In this document: positions 40,651 through 50,500 of the stretch, in pieces | Layout: every line of letters starts with the position of its first letter | Position numbering within the stretch: position 1 is the stretch's first letter | Assembly: GCF_018137945.1 (NCBI RefSeq) | Contig: NZ_CP073089.1 | Location: forward strand, 868,001-932,000 | Reading direction: 5' to 3' | DNA from: Brevibacterium sp. W7.2 | GTDB taxonomy: Bacteria; Actinomycetota; Actinomycetes; Actinomycetales; Brevibacteriaceae | Length of the DNA stretch: 64,000 nt | Made by a program: the position numbers and the translations under genes | The notes under the pieces: generated by a model | Told to the model about the DNA's origin: nothing | Database searches by the model: none | Seen by the model: only the letters and a program-made list of their open reading frames with translations

Positions 40651-41555
40651 GCAGCAACCTCGACGACATGAAGTCCGACGCCATCGAAGCCGCGGAGGTG
40701 CCGAAGGAGTCGCAGACGACCTATGTGCCGTTCTTCCGCCGCGTCATCGCGCAGAAGCAGGGGCGCATCGGCCTCGTGCTCACGGCGTTCATCGTTCTCC
40801 TCGCCTTCTGCGGTCCCCTTCTCCTGCCGTGGGCGACGGGGTCGACGGCGACCGAGTTCGTCGCGAAGCCGTTCTCCCCGTACGGGCTCTTCGGCACCGA
40901 CAACCTCGGCCGCAGCGTGCTCTCCCGGTTCCTCGCCGGTGGGCTCACGCTCATCATCTACTCGGTGCTCGCCACGGCGCTCGGCATGGTCCTCGGCGCG
41001 ATCGTCGGCATGCTCGCCGCGTATGTGGGCGGGCGCTTCGACGCGATCCTCATGCGACTCAACGACGTCCTGCTGGCGATCCCGCAGCTCGTGTTCGCGC
41101 TGCTGGCGATCACCGTGCTCGGACCGCAGGGCTGGGTGCTCATCACCGTCATCGGCATCACGCACGCCCCGCGCATCGCCCGGGTGGCCCGGTCGGCCAC
41201 TCTCAATGTCATCAACGAGGACTACATCCTCGCCGCGGAGATGTACGCGATGCCGCGGTCGAAGCTCCTCGTCCGTGAGCTCCTGCCCAACATCACCGGG
41301 CCGCTGAGCGTTGAGGCGGGGCTGCGCCTGACGTATTCGATCGGTGCGATCGCCTCACTGTCCTTCCTCGGACTCGGCCTGCAGCCGCCGGCCGCCGACT
41401 GGGGCCTGATGATCAACGAGAACCGCATCGCGCTGAGCATCCAGCCGTGGGGCGTGCTGCTGCCGGTCATCGCGATCGCGCTGCTGACCATCGGCACCAA
41501 CCTGCTCGCGGACTCGTTCGCCCGGGCCACCGCATCGACGACAGTGGAGGAATGA
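40647..41555 (+). CDS. ABC transporter permease, DppC-like
   Basis: 302 residues. A soluble N-terminal stretch of about 35 residues precedes the first helix, as in DppC proteins; the G-T-D-N-L-G-R-S-V-L-S-R-F motif after helix 1 is diagnostic of the OppC/DppC family, and the coupling helix reads A-A-E-M-Y-A-M-P-R-S-K-L-L-V-R-E-L-L-P-N. It is the second half of the importer channel. The gene overlaps both neighbours (ATGA at each end), so the whole operon is translated in a coupled fashion. Confidence 0.93.
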   Translation: MSSNLDDMKSDAIEAAEVPKESQTTYVPFFRRVIAQKQGRIGLVLTAFIVLLAFCGPLLLPWATGSTATEFVAKPFSPYGLFGTDNLGRSVLSRFLAGGLTLIIYSVLATALGMVLGAIVGMLAAYVGGRFDAILMRLNDVLLAIPQLVFALLAITVLGPQGWVLITVIGITHAPRIARVARSATLNVINEDYILAAEMYAMPRSKLLVRELLPNITGPLSVEAGLRLTYSIGAIASLSFLGLGLQPPAADWGLMINENRIALSIQPWGVLLPVIAIALLTIGTNLLADSFARATASTTVEE

Positions 41556-43234
41556 TGACCACGACCAATGACACCGCTGCCGGCGTCGACTCCGCGCCGA
41601 ACGAGAGCATCGTCCTGCGCGTGAGCGACCTGCGCATCGACACCATGGCCGGTGACGAGATCCTCCACGGCGTCGACTTCGCCCTCAGCCGCGGAGAGAT
41701 CCTCGGCCTGGTGGGGGAGTCCGGGTCGGGCAAGACGACCGCGGGGCTCGCCTGCATGGGCCACTTCCGCTCGGGTCTGAAGTACGGTTCGGGCTCGGTG
41801 AGTCTGTGGCCGCGCGGGGAGGACACCGCCGTCGAGGTCCTCGACCTCGGCGAGGAGGCCGTCCGCGCCCTGCGGGGGTCGCGGATCGCCTACATCCCCC
41901 AGGATCCCGCTCTCTCCCTCAACCCGGCGATGCGGGTGGGCGACCAGATCCGCGAGGTCCTCGAGATCCACGGCTTCGGGTCCTCCTCGGCGGAGCGGGA
42001 GGCGCGGATCACCGAGGTGCTCACCGACGTCGGTCTGCCCGGCGACCGGGCGTATCAGAGTCGGTGGCCGCACCAGCTCTCGGGCGGTCAGCAGCAGCGC
42101 ATCGGCATCGCCATGGCGTTCGCGATGTACCCCGACGTCCTCATCCTCGACGAGCCGACGACCGGCCTCGACGTCTCCACGCAGGCCGTCGTCCTCGACA
42201 CGATCCGGCAGATGACGGTGGCCAACAATGTCGCCGGTCTCTACATCACCCACGACCTCGCCGTCATCAAGGACATCTCCGATCGGGTGGCCGTCATGCT
42301 CCGCGGCGACCTCGTCGAAGAGGGACCGGTCGAGGAAGTGCTCTCACACCCGGCGCATGACTACACGAAGATGCTGCTCGCCGCGGTCCCCGACCTCGCC
42401 GGGGACAAGCAGATCGGCGACGAGCCGAGTGCGGCAGCCCCGGTCACGGCCGTCGACCGGGATGGGCGGGCCGCCTCGGCGAGCACCCCGCTCCTCGACG
42501 TCGCCGACGTCGCACTCGCCTACGGGAAGGCGCAGATCCTCGACGGCATCAATCTCACCCTCGAACCCGGGGAGTGCACGATGCTGCTGGGGGAGTCGGG
42601 GTCGGGCAAGACGACCCTGTCGCGGTGCGTGGCCGGGCTCAACGACGACTACTCGGGTGCGGTGCGTCTGCGCGGGGTCGAACTCGCGAAATCGACGCGG
42701 AAGCGGACGAACGAGCAGCGGATCGGGATCCAGTACGTCTTCCAGTCCCCGTTCTCCTCTCTCAATCCGAGGCGCTCGATCGGGCAGTCGCTCACGGTGC
42801 CCTTGGAGATGAGCGGGGACGGGACGGCGGCGAGCCGGAAGGCCGCTGTCGAGGAGGCACTCGATGCGGTGCGGCTGGGTCGCAGCTTCTACCACCGGCG
42901 CCCCGGAGACCTCTCCGGTGGTGAGCGGCAGCGGGCGGCGATCGCCCGAGCGCTTGTCAATGCGCCCGATGTGCTCGTCTGCGACGAGATCACCTCAGCC
43001 CTCGACGTCAGCGTGCAGGCCTCGATCATCGGCCTGCTGCGCTCCCTGCGCGCCGAACGGCAGCTGGCGATGCTCTTCGTCACGCACAACATCGCGCTCT
43101 CGCGGCACATCGCCGACAACCTCGCGGTGCTCAACAAGGGCAAGATCGTCGACTACGGGCCCGCGGGCTCCGTGCTCGAGAACCCGCAGCACGCGTACAC
43201 CCGCTCCCTCATCGACGACGTGCCGACGTTCTGA
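41552..43234 (+). CDS. ABC transporter ATP-binding protein with two nucleotide-binding domains
   Basis: 560 residues from ATG 41552; ATG 41555 is better spaced from GGAGG and may be the real start. Two complete ATPase domains are fused (DppD-DppF-like). Domain 1 has Walker A G-E-S-G-S-G-K-T-T, signature L-S-G-G-Q-Q-Q-R-I and Walker B V-L-I-L-D-E-P-T-T. Domain 2 has G-E-S-G-S-G-K-T-T, L-S-G-G-E-R-Q-R-A and V-L-V-C-D-E-I-T-S. In the second Walker B, D-E-I-T replaces the usual D-E-P-T. The fused ATPase powers uptake through the two permeases encoded just upstream. Confidence 0.93.
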   Translation: MMTTTNDTAAGVDSAPNESIVLRVSDLRIDTMAGDEILHGVDFALSRGEILGLVGESGSGKTTAGLACMGHFRSGLKYGSGSVSLWPRGEDTAVEVLDLGEEAVRALRGSRIAYIPQDPALSLNPAMRVGDQIREVLEIHGFGSSSAEREARITEVLTDVGLPGDRAYQSRWPHQLSGGQQQRIGIAMAFAMYPDVLILDEPTTGLDVSTQAVVLDTIRQMTVANNVAGLYITHDLAVIKDISDRVAVMLRGDLVEEGPVEEVLSHPAHDYTKMLLAAVPDLAGDKQIGDEPSAAAPVTAVDRDGRAASASTPLLDVADVALAYGKAQILDGINLTLEPGECTMLLGESGSGKTTLSRCVAGLNDDYSGAVRLRGVELAKSTRKRTNEQRIGIQYVFQSPFSSLNPRRSIGQSLTVPLEMSGDGTAASRKAAVEEALDAVRLGRSFYHRRPGDLSGGERQRAAIARALVNAPDVLVCDEITSALDVSVQASIIGLLRSLRAERQLAMLFVTHNIALSRHIADNLAVLNKGKIVDYGPAGSVLENPQHAYTRSLIDDVPTF

Positions 43235-43251
43235 GTGGCGGCCGGTGCGGG

Positions 43252-44913
43252 TCAGCTGCTCGTCGAGTAGACCTGCTGGGAACCTCCGGTCGCGGCGCGT
43301 GAGCGATTGCGACGGCGGGTCTCAGCGCTGGTCCCGCGAGTGCCCTGAGACTCCCCGCGCCGGGATGCGGCACTCCGCCGCTGGCCGGAGCCCGCCGAGG
43401 CACCGCGGCGGGACTGCTCCCCGCGGCGGGACTCCGTGCGACCCGAGGTCTCAGCACGGCCCGACGTCTCGCCGCGGCCCCGACCGCGGTTCCGGGAGCC
43501 CGAACCCCCGCGGTTCTTCGCGCCGCCGGCCGGCGCCTGTGCACGTGACTGGTTTCTGCCTGCCGACTCGGAGGACGCAGCGGCGCCCGACTGTCCGCTG
43601 CCACCGCTTCCCCCACGGCGTCCGCGGCGACGCCGGGACGAACGCTTCTTCGCCGGTGACGCCACCGTCTCGACCGGTTCCGTGCCGCGGACCCGTTCCG
43701 GGTTCGCTTCCTGCGGCTCGACGAAGGCAGCGACCTCACCGACGAGCTCGCCGACCTGGGGCGACTCGGCGGAGACCTTCTGCGGCTTGACGGAGATCTT
43801 CGCCTTGCGCAGCAGTGCGAGGGTGTCCTTGCGCTCCTCCGGGGTCATGATGGTGACCACGTCGCCGGTGCTGCCGGCCCGCGCGGTGCGACCGGAGCGG
43901 TGGAGGTAGGCCTTGTGCTCGGTGGGAGGGTCGACGTGGACGACGAGTTCGACGGCGTCGACGTGGACGCCGCGAGCCGCGACGTCGGTGGCCACGAGCA
44001 CCTTGACCCCGCCGTCGGCGAAGGCCGCGAGGTTGCGCTCGCGGGCGGACTGCGAGAGGTTGCCGTGCATGTCGACGGCGGGAATGCCCTGCTTCGTGAG
44101 CAGCCGGGCGAGCCGCTTGGCCCGATGCTTCGTGCGGGTGAAGAGGATGCGCCGTCCGGCCCCGGAGGCCAGTCGGTGCACAAGGTCGCCCTTGTCCTCG
44201 GGGGTGACCTCGAACAGGTGGTGGGTCATGGCATCGACGTGCGAGCTCGGGTCGTCGACGGAGTGGAGCACCTGGTTGTGGAGGAACCGGCGCACGAGCT
44301 TGTCCACGTCGTTGTCGAGCGTTGCGGAGAAGAACATCCGCTGGCCCGTGGCCGGGGTCTTCGCGAGGAGGCGGGTGACGCCGGGCAGGAAGCCCATGTC
44401 GGCCATGTGGTCGGCCTCATCGAGGACGGTGACCTCGATGTCGTCGAGGGAGACGAGGTCCTGTTGGAGCAGGTCTTCGAGGCGCCCGGGGCACGCGACG
44501 ACGATGTCGACGCCCGCGTTGAGTGCCGCTTCCTGCTTCTTCTGCTTGACCCCGCCGAAGATCGTCGTGGTCGTCAGGCCGGCGGCCTGGGCGAGGGGAT
44601 CGAGCACGGCGGTGATCTGCGTGGCGAGCTCACGGGTGGGGGCGAGGACGAGCCCACGCGGAGCCCGGCCTCGGCCCGGTCGTGCCGGCTGGGTGTCCGC
44701 GAGGTTGGCGACCATCGGAATGGAGAAGGCCAGGGTCTTTCCCGAGCCGGTCTTCCCCCGGCCGAGCACGTCGCGGCCGGCGAGAGTGTCGGCCAGGGTG
44801 TCCTGCTGGATGGGGAAGGCCTCGGTCTTGCCGTCGGCGGCCAGACGGTCGACGAGGGCGGAGGGGACTCCGAGAGCGGAGAACGACTGGGCCGGAGCGG
44901 TTGTGGAAGTGAT
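43252..44913 (-). CDS. DEAD-box RNA helicase
   Basis: About 553 residues. All helicase motifs are present: Q-motif F-P-I-Q-Q-D-T-L, Walker A G-K-T-G-S-G-K-T, D-E-A-D-H-M-A-D-M-G-F, S-A-T in F-F-S-A-T-L, and H-R-S-G-R-T-A-R-A-G. A basic Arg/Gly/Ser-rich tail (about 130 residues) probably binds RNA, as in cold-shock or ribosome-assembly helicases. The start is uncertain: an ATG at 45045 would add 44 codons with a much lower G/C third-base content, whereas coding character starts at an ATC codon (44913-44911) with GAAAGG 7 bases upstream. I give that ATC as the provisional start. Confidence 0.85.
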   Translation of the reverse strand: MTSTTAPAQSFSALGVPSALVDRLAADGKTEAFPIQQDTLADTLAGRDVLGRGKTGSGKTLAFSIPMVANLADTQPARPGRGRAPRGLVLAPTRELATQITAVLDPLAQAAGLTTTTIFGGVKQKKQEAALNAGVDIVVACPGRLEDLLQQDLVSLDDIEVTVLDEADHMADMGFLPGVTRLLAKTPATGQRMFFSATLDNDVDKLVRRFLHNQVLHSVDDPSSHVDAMTHHLFEVTPEDKGDLVHRLASGAGRRILFTRTKHRAKRLARLLTKQGIPAVDMHGNLSQSARERNLAAFADGGVKVLVATDVAARGVHVDAVELVVHVDPPTEHKAYLHRSGRTARAGSTGDVVTIMTPEERKDTLALLRKAKISVKPQKVSAESPQVGELVGEVAAFVEPQEANPERVRGTEPVETVASPAKKRSSRRRRGRRGGSGGSGQSGAAASSESAGRNQSRAQAPAGGAKNRGGSGSRNRGRGRGETSGRAETSGRTESRRGEQSRRGASAGSGQRRSAASRRGESQGTRGTSAETRRRNRSRAATGGSQQVYSTSS

Positions 44914-45147
44914 GGGGTGGCCTTTCGACGCGCAGGTGCGCGCTGCGAAACCACGCAGTGGTGGCGGCAATCGTGCAACCCGGCAGGGTGTCCGAACGCG
45001 GGACCGCGTTCTCGTTCGCCGAGAGGAACGGGTTTCGCCGAGCATGCGCCGCAGCTGGGGTGTGCGGGCGCAGAGTCGCGTGATCCTGACGACGCAGGGA
45101 TTTCGCCGAGCGAAATCGCAAGATCTTCAAGGATACATCGTTCGCCG

Positions 45148-46248
45148 TCAGTTCTCCGCATCGAGTCGCGCCGCGGCGAACTCCGCGGCTGTCGTGAGCG
45201 CCGCGTTCGCCTCGTCGAGGACCCGCCCGAAGTGGAGGAACGAGTGGAGCACGTGGGGGTATTCGATGAATTCGACATCGGTGCCGGCGCGCTGGAGAAG
45301 GGCGGCCAGGGCGCGGCTGTCGTCGCGCAGCGGGTCGAGGCCCGCGGCGGCGATGAACGTCGGCGGCAGACCGCGGAGATCGGCGCCGAGGTGGTCGATG
45401 TACGGGCTCTCGGCGTCGGCCGGTGAGGTGTAGTGAACGTTCGCGATTCCGGCGAGCACCTCGGGCCCCATCCCGTCCCAGGCTCCGCCGTAGAGGCGAC
45501 GACTCGCAGAGTCGCGGAGGCCGTGCGAGCCGTAGACGAGGAGGAGAGCCCGGAGCGCGGCGAAGGACGAGTCGGCGCCGACCCGCTCGGGTTCGTCGCG
45601 CAGCAGCAGTGCCGATCCGAGCGCGAGCATCGCCCCGGCCGAATCCCCGGCGACGGCGAGGCGAGTGCCGTCGATTCCCCAGTCCTGGCCATCGCGGGCG
45701 AGGTGGGCGATGACGGTGGCGCATTCGAGAAGGGCCTGCGGGAAGACCGCCTCGGGGGAGAGGGAGTAGTCGACGGCGATGACGGCGGCACCCGAGGTCG
45801 CGGCGACGACCCGCGCGATCCGGTCGTGGGTGTCGAGATCACCGAGGCAGAAGCCGCCACCATGGAGGAAGACGATTCCCGGCAGGACCGCCTCGGTGGT
45901 CGGACGGTGAATGCGGATGGGCACCTCGACGTCGCCGACCCGCAGGTGCGCGTCCTCGGTCCGCGCCATCGTCGGTCCGCCCTCGTTCCAATGCGTGCGC
46001 TCGGCGCGGTACTCGGCGCGTGCCGCAGCGAACTCCGTCGGCGCCCCGGCGTCACGGTCGGTGCCGGGAGTGCCGGACTGTCCACCGTCCTGTCCGGCCC
46101 GTGCGGCGATCACCCGGTCGGCGGCCGCACGGCATTCGGCGGCGCGGGCCTCCTGGATGTCGAGGACGTCGCGCATCTGCGCAGACAGGGCGTTGCGGAT
46201 GTCGGTCGGCATCGACTCGGACCACTGCGGGGAACGGGAGGGCGTCAT
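45148..46248 (-). CDS. alpha/beta-hydrolase esterase, hormone-sensitive-lipase family
   Basis: 366 residues. The oxyanion motif V-F-L-H-G-G-G-F-C and the nucleophile elbow A-G-D-S-A-G-A identify a hormone-sensitive-lipase-type (family IV) carboxylesterase; Asp in G-L-D-P-L-R-D and His in Y-P-H-V-L-H-S-F complete the triad. A hydrophilic N-terminal cap of about 95 residues (rich in Ala, Arg, Asp and Glu) precedes the catalytic domain. It cleaves short-chain esters in the cytoplasm. The gene is monocistronic; its substrate cannot be guessed from the neighbourhood. Confidence 0.88.
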   Translation of the reverse strand: MTPSRSPQWSESMPTDIRNALSAQMRDVLDIQEARAAECRAAADRVIAARAGQDGGQSGTPGTDRDAGAPTEFAAARAEYRAERTHWNEGGPTMARTEDAHLRVGDVEVPIRIHRPTTEAVLPGIVFLHGGGFCLGDLDTHDRIARVVAATSGAAVIAVDYSLSPEAVFPQALLECATVIAHLARDGQDWGIDGTRLAVAGDSAGAMLALGSALLLRDEPERVGADSSFAALRALLLVYGSHGLRDSASRRLYGGAWDGMGPEVLAGIANVHYTSPADAESPYIDHLGADLRGLPPTFIAAAGLDPLRDDSRALAALLQRAGTDVEFIEYPHVLHSFLHFGRVLDEANAALTTAAEFAAARLDAEN

Positions 46249-46459
46249 CGGATCCTTCTTCGGAGATCACGGCGCGCGGGACCACGAGCAGCTCTCGATC
46301 GGCGCGCACCACTCCAGCCTACCCGCGCAGGGCACCGATCCATTGAGGTGAGAAGAGGTGCACGGGAATAAGCGGCGATGCCCGACGTTGTCATTGTCGA
46401 AGCGGCAGATGCGGGAGTGTCCGCGACCACTGCGGCAGCCGAGACGACGGAGGAAGCGA

Positions 46460-47149
46460 ATGACTGAGCAGATGCGGCGACACGAGGCCGACCATGACGT
46501 GCCGTGGTCCCTGCCCATCGTCGTCCGCAAGTCGAAGACGGCGCTCGCCCGCCATATCGACGTCCTCGAGGCGACGGCGCGCGCCGTCGTCACGTTCCTC
46601 GACGACCCGCGCACCCAGCCGGAGGGGGAGTGGTTCGACGCCGTCGAGTACTGGCGCGACGGGGCGATCCGCAAGGTGGTGCGGCGCGGTGACGGCAAGA
46701 AGCTCGAGGACGCGCGTGCCCTCGGCAGCGTCGGCGTGAGCTTCGGCGGCACGGAGGAGTTCGCCCCGGCCGAGGCCTACGTCTTCCCTCCCGGTCCGGT
46801 CTCACCGCTGCCGCGTGAGCTGTCGAAGCTGCAGGTGGGGGACACGGAGTTCCCCGCTGATGGGGAGACGTCGATTCCCGCCGCCGAGGCGGTCGTCACC
46901 ATCGAACTCTCACCGCTGGTCACGCTGACGACGGGCAAGGCGGCAGCTCAGGTCGCCCACGGCGCTCAGCTCGCGTTCGAGCAGATGCCCGCCGAGGTGC
47001 GCGATCGTTGGCGCGACTCTGACTTCAGCCTGCGTGTGGTGACGCCGACGAAAGCCGAGTGGGCTGATGCAGACCGTCCGATCAGCGTCATCGACGCAGG
47101 ATTCACCGAGGTCGACGGACCGACGGAGACCGTGCGCGCGCACTGGTGA
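46460..47149 (+). CDS. PTH2-type peptidyl-tRNA hydrolase family protein
   Basis: 229 residues from ATG 46460, preceded by GGAGGAAGCGA; the frame extends upstream without coding character. The C-terminal third shows the PTH2 core: L-T-T-G-K-A-A-A-Q-V-A-H-G-A-Q-L-A and, further on, V-V-T-P-T-K-A-E-W and V-I-D-A-G-F-T-E-V. PTH2 enzymes release peptides from prematurely dropped peptidyl-tRNA; they are typical of archaea and eukaryotes but occur in actinobacteria. The first 120 residues are an added domain with an arginine-rich, aromatic character that I do not recognise. The gene appears to be monocistronic. Confidence 0.78.
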   Translation: MTEQMRRHEADHDVPWSLPIVVRKSKTALARHIDVLEATARAVVTFLDDPRTQPEGEWFDAVEYWRDGAIRKVVRRGDGKKLEDARALGSVGVSFGGTEEFAPAEAYVFPPGPVSPLPRELSKLQVGDTEFPADGETSIPAAEAVVTIELSPLVTLTTGKAAAQVAHGAQLAFEQMPAEVRDRWRDSDFSLRVVTPTKAEWADADRPISVIDAGFTEVDGPTETVRAHW

Positions 47150-47152
47150 GGT

Positions 47153-47335
47153 TCAGCTGCTCTCGGTCAGCTCGTCCTCTTCGCCCTCTTCGAGAGGCCG
47201 CGTCTTCGTCCCGTTGCCGAACTCATCGAGGATGATGCGACGCTTGACCATCTCTCCGGTCTCCTCGTCACGCACTTCGATGATGTCGCCGGCATGGGTC
47301 TGCGGCTGGTAGTGGTCCTCGTTGACTCCGCTCAT
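47153..47335 (-). CDS. hypothetical small acidic protein, 60 residues
   Basis: Starts at ATG 47335 with CAGAGGAGGCAG 6 bases upstream, an excellent ribosome binding site. The sequence is strongly acidic toward the end (L-E-E-G-E-E-D-E-L-T-E-S-S) with a compact middle (G-D-I-I-E-V-R-D-E-E-T-G-E-M-V-K-R-R-I-I-L-D-E-F-G) that looks like a small beta-barrel or hairpin. Convergent with the PTH2 gene (stops 3 bases apart) and separated from the surface-protein gene by a strong terminator hairpin. Function unknown. Confidence 0.65.
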   Translation of the reverse strand: MSGVNEDHYQPQTHAGDIIEVRDEETGEMVKRRIILDEFGNGTKTRPLEEGEEDELTESS

Positions 47336-47453
47336 GGCACTGCCTCCTCTGGTTACTCTGACCGTACCCCCGTGTGACGTGAGTCTCAAGGATCATCCGC
47401 CGAGGTGGTCGACCCGTGTGCCGGTTCGTCACCGATGCATCGGGGCAGAGGGG

Positions 47454-47493
47454 AAGGGGTGGGTCCGACGCGAGAGCGTCGGACCCACCCCTT
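47454..47493. terminator. 18-bp perfect hairpin terminator
   Basis: GGGGTGGGTCCGACGC (47456-47471) pairs perfectly with GCGTCGGACCCACCCC (47476-47491) around the loop GAGA, and AA/TT extends the stem to 18 bp. It lies 18 bases past the stop of the minus-strand surface-protein gene and upstream of the small gene at 47335. Confidence 0.75.
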
Positions 47494-47510
47494 GACCGTT
47501 CATGCGGTGA

Positions 47511-50500
47511 TCAGTGCCGGCCGCGGAATATCCTGTCTCGGCGCGAGGCGAGGATGACGGCGGCACCGCCGAGGACGAGCAGAGCTGCGACGGTGATCAT
47601 CGCCGCCAGGCCGTCGGCGCCCGTCCGCGGCAGGTCTCCGCCTCCGGAGGCCGTCGAGCTCGCGCTCGACGAACCACCGGTGCCGGCCGAGGCTTCTGCG
47701 CTGCTGGAGGACCCGCCGCCGGCTGAGCTGCTCGCACCGCCTGAGGTCGAGGATCCTCCGGCACTGGATGTTCCGTCGGCTCCTTCCGCTGCAGCGGATC
47801 CACCGGCGTTCGCGGATGCCGCTGCATCGGCGGTGCTGGTCGACGTCGCCTGTGCCGCATCGGCCGCAGCTCCGCTATCCGATTCGGATGAGCCCTTCGG
47901 GTCCCCGTCGGAGGCCGCTGCTGCCGAGGCTTCGGCGCCGGAGTCCGCGGTGGCTGTCGCCGAGGCGGCGGCTGCGGGATCGGCGTCGGCGGCTGCCGTG
48001 GCAGCGGCGTTGGCGTCGTCCGCCGTGTCGGCCTCTGCCGCTGCCTGTGAGGCGGCTTCGGACGACGCATCCGGGTCCGAGGTGGCGTCGGCCGAGGCTT
48101 CGGAGGAGGCATCCTCGGTGGCCGCCGACTCTGCGGCTGCTTCGGCGTTCTCGTTCGCCGCCGCCGAGGCGGTGGTGGTGGCGTCCTCGTCGGCTGCGGC
48201 TTCGGCTGCTGCCTGAGCGGCGGGGTTGCCGTCGTCGTCGGCACTCGCCGATGCCGACGCCGTGGCCGCGGCATTGACGTTGGCGGACGAGTCCGGATCC
48301 GATCCCGCGTCGGGGTCCGTTGACTGGTCAGCAGATCCTTCGGGGTCCGCAGACGCATCCGGATCAGTTGACGCGTCGGGGTCGGTCGATGCGTCGGCAG
48401 CGGCCGCGGTGTCAGGATCCGCCGAGGCGTCCGGATCAGTGGAGGCATCCGGGTCCGTGGACGCGTCGGGGTCCGTTGATTGGTCAGCAGATCCTTCCGG
48501 ATCGGCTGACGCATCGGGGTCGGTCGACTGGTCGGCGGTGCCGTCCGGGTCGGTCGACGCATCGGCTGCTGCGGCGGCTTCGACACTGGCCTCGGAGGAC
48601 GAGTCGGCCGTCGAGGCCGCTTGGGCCGCCGAAGAGGCGTCGGCGTTGGCCGCTGCTGACTGATCGGCGTTCGTGTCGTCGGTGTTGTCAGCGGTGGCGG
48701 CGGCCTGGGCGGCTTCGTTCGCGGCGGCGTTCGGGTCCGCCGAGGCATCGGCTGTGGTGTCCGAGGTGGCCTCTTCGGTGGCGGCGGATTCCGCGGCTGC
48801 TTCGGCGTTGGCGTCGGCTGCTGCCGAGGCGGTGGTGGTGGCGTCCTCGTCGGCGGCTGCCTGCGCGGCGACCTGAGCGGCGGGGTTGCCGTCGGCGTCA
48901 GCGTTGGCCGAAGCCGAGGCGGAAGCGGCGGCATTGACATTGACGGATGAGTCCGCGCCAGCAGACGCATCTGGATCGGTCGCTGCGTCGGCAGCTGCCG
49001 AGGCGTCGGGGTCGGTCGACTGGTCGGCGGTGCCGTCCGGGTCAGTCGATGCGTCGGCAGTGGCGGCGGCTTCGACACTGGCCTCGGAGGAGGAGTCGGC
49101 CGTCGAGGCCGCTTGGGCCGCCGAAGAGGCGTCGGCGTTGGCCGCTGCTGACTGATCGGCGTTCGTGTCGTCGGTGTTGTCAGCGGTGGCGGCGGCCTGG
49201 GCGGCTTCGTTCGCGGCGGCGTTCGGGTCCGCCGAGGCATCGGCTGTGGTGTCCGAGGTGGCCTCTTCGGTGGCGGCGGATTCCGCGGCTGCTTCGGCGT
49301 TGGCGTCGGCTGCTGCCGAGGCGGTGGTGGTGGCGTCCTCGTCGGCGGCTGCCTGTGCGGCGACCTGGGCGGCTGGGTTGCCGTCGGCGTCAGCGTTGGC
49401 CGAAGCCGAGGCGGAAGCGGCGGCATTGACGTTGGCGGACGAGTCCGCGCCAGCAGCCGCGTCGGGGTCGGCCGCAGCGTCAGGATCGGTGGAGGCGTCG
49501 GCAGCTGCCGAGGCGTCGGGGTCCGCCGAGGCGTCTGGATCGGTGGAGGCATCCGGGTCTGTCGACGAGTCCTGATCAGCCGCCGCGTCAGGGTCTGCAG
49601 AGGCGTCAGGGTCAGCCGCGGCATCGGGGTCAGCCGCCGCGTCCGGATCGGTCGCGGCATCTGGGTCGGCAGCCGCGTCCGGATCGGTCGATGCGTCGGC
49701 AGTGGCCGCAGTATCGGGATCGGTCGACTGGTCGGCGGTGCTATCGGGATCGGTCGACGCATCGGCTGCAGCGGCGGCTTCGGCGGAGGCCTCGGAGGAC
49801 GAGTCGGCCGTCGAGGCCGCTTGGGCTGCGGCCGCCGGATCGGCGTCGGCCGCTGTGGATGCACCGGCGTTCGTGTCGTCAGTGCTGTCGGCCTGAGCAG
49901 CCGCCTGCGAAGCGGCCGTCGAGGACGCGCTCGCGTCCGTCGTCGAATCCGTCGATGCCTGGGACGAGGCATCCTCGGTCGCCGCGGATTCCGCGGCTGC
50001 CACGGCATCCGGATCCGCGGCTGCCGAGGCGGTCGTGGTCGCGTCGTCGTTGGCGGCCGCCTCCGATGCGGCCGCGGCGGCCGGGTTGCCGTCGTCGTCG
50101 GCACTCGCAGAGGCCGACGCCGAGGCGGCTGCATTCGTGTTCGCGTCGGGGTCGGCCTCATCCTGCGCACTCGTCCTCACCGAGGACGAGGCGAGATTGA
50201 CGTCGACGGCATCGACGCCGGGCAGAACCTCGAGGCTCACGGCGCTGACGGTGAACATGTCCGTCGGTGCGGCGGCCGCGGCGAACGCCCGAGTCGCGTC
50301 CTGCCGCTGCGGCACGGGAGTCTCGACCTGCTCGTTGATCGTGACGCCGATGACCTGGTTGAGCGCCTCGAAGACGGGATCGAGGGAAGTGAGCAGCGGA
50401 TCGACGATCCCCTGCACCGAGTTCGACACCTCGTCGGCGGTCGCGGTGATGATGTTCCCGATGATCGGCTCGGTGATCCCGAGGACGGCGTCGATGACCG

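Noticed and set aside
48200-50150. Repetitive DNA that could look like a CRISPR array or satellite.
   Set aside because: It is in frame, codes a biased stalk with a signal peptide and sorting signal at its ends, and lacks uniform repeat-spacer spacing.
47597-50170. 857-residue open frame within the surface-protein gene on the same strand in another frame, rich in Pro, Arg and Thr.
   Set aside because: It is a by-product of the GC-rich Asp/Ala/Ser/Thr repeat codons; it has no start signal and an implausible composition.
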